From: Heracleum sosnowskyi
Lineage: Eukaryota > Streptophyta > Magnoliopsida > Apiales > Apiaceae
DNA: 64,000 nucleotides
NCBI GenBank assembly: GCA_030848705.1
Contig: CM061243.1
Coordinates: 114,476,674-114,540,673 of the forward strand
Reading direction: 5' to 3'
Shown: positions 63,148-64,000 of the stretch, piece by piece
Numbering within the stretch: position 1 is the first letter of the stretch
Layout: each line of letters starts with the position of its first letter
Made by a program: the position numbers and the translations under genes
Notes under the pieces: generated by a model
Databases searched by the model: none
What the model saw: only the letters and a program-made list of their open reading frames with translations
Told to the model about the DNA's origin: nothing

Positions 63148-64000
63148 GTATGTTTTTAACACTCAACTCATGAATAATTTCTCATAGTCTATGGGATAAG
63201 TTATTAAATTCTCTTCTCTCTTTTATTGTATATTACCTAATCACATCCTGATCACATAATTTCGTGATTATTATTTCCAAATATATGGATAGCTTGCTAT
63301 GATCTAATACCTTTTATACATGAATAGGGATCTTGTCTAGGTAGAATGTTTTCCCCTGGACCAGTCGGGTCAAACAGCCTCCCAATGGGATGTCGGGACA
63401 TAAATTTTAATTCCATCAAACCTTTTGCACCTATTAGTCTAGCCACAGAAGGGAAATAGGAAATAATTCTGTGGAAGGAAAGCCTAATTTTCTACTAGGT
63501 GCGGACCGTAAACCCTATCAATTACAGACACGCCTATCAGGTGCGGATAGGGCTTACTGTCTGCACCTATCAGGCACGTGTAGGACTTTTCCTTTTGCAC
63601 CTGGAAGCACTCCCTTCCCCGACTAATAGCTGCAGAAGGTCTGGTGAAAGTCTAATTTCAGCCGTCCAGTGTATAATTGTCTAGCTGAGATCTAAGTTTA
63701 CCCCACCTCGAGGATCTAATAACATAATTTTGTTTCTTTTGTTTTAAATGTAAAATCTCCTCTGCTTCATTGTGAATGTTGCCAAAAGATAATGCATTTG
63801 TTTTGGAAGTCAGTATATTTTAACATCCCTTTATTCAAGTTCTGAACACAACCACTAGCTACCCTTATCGTGTGATCAAGCTATTTTTTTTATAGAACTC
63901 ACTACTTTAAAAGTGTTACCTATCCCGTTCTATTTAAAACACTACAATTAATATCTATCCAAGCAATCACAGTGAGTATTCCTTTTTCACCTTTTACCTG
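63148..64000 (+). other. Start of ORANGE intron 2
   Basis: Begins GTATGTTT. The next expected codons are not found before the window ends. A GC-richer patch at 63340-63700, with repeated CTATCAGG(T/C)(G/A)CG and GTGCGGA.. motifs, looks like an inserted repeat but has no diagnostic ends. Confidence 0.6.

Noticed and set aside
63340..63700. SINE in ORANGE intron 2
   Set aside because: Some repeated CTATCAGG motifs, but no clear A and B boxes or target duplication could be shown.

Overview
The window is plant nuclear DNA from a eudicot; the species cannot be fixed from sequence alone. The evidence is GT-AG introns in plant genes (plastid-type peptide methionine sulfoxide reductase, a phytocyanin, the start of ORANGE) and very plant-typical transposons: a Sirevirus-type copia, three Tat-type gypsy elements, a Helitron and MITEs. 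About 52 kb of the 64 kb is transposon, often nested.

Layout. 1-3448: right part of a broken copia element on the minus strand. 3562-16313: a non-autonomous Helitron split by a nearly pristine Tat-type gypsy element (Gypsy-1, 5089-15387, minus strand, TSD ATTAT). 16510-38577: a Sirevirus-type copia element (plus strand) with an extra third ORF. Its gag is split by Gypsy-2 (18752-31353, minus strand), and its right LTR carries a Tourist/Harbinger-like MITE. 38578-40023: host sequence with a small membrane-protein gene. 40515-53497: complete Gypsy-3 (plus strand, TSD ATAAG). 53498-64000: host gene space with a phytocyanin, plastid MSRA, a glycine-rich secreted protein, a Mutator-like MITE, a hAT MITE, an inverted-repeat element and the first two coding exons of ORANGE.

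How it works together. Each gypsy element carries a gag-protease-RT-RNaseH-integrase polyprotein with a second, archaeal-type RNase H domain. Each also carries, downstream and on the opposite strand, a separate spliced gene of three coding exons. The three antisense genes share an N-terminal gypsy-transposon domain, a coiled-coil third exon, a TATA-like box and a phase-1 first intron. Element-specific repeats (91-bp, 54-bp, 75/123-bp arrays and a TCGACC-rich tract) lie in the variable region around them. LTR comparison by eye orders the insertions: Sirevirus (about 13 differences in 902 bp), then Gypsy-2 inside it (about 8 in 826), then Gypsy-1 and Gypsy-3 (one difference each). Gypsy-1 and Gypsy-3 look intact; Gypsy-2, the Sirevirus and the left copia are broken by stops, a frameshift or truncation.

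All splice sites, domain calls and divergence counts come from reading the sequence by eye, with no database search.
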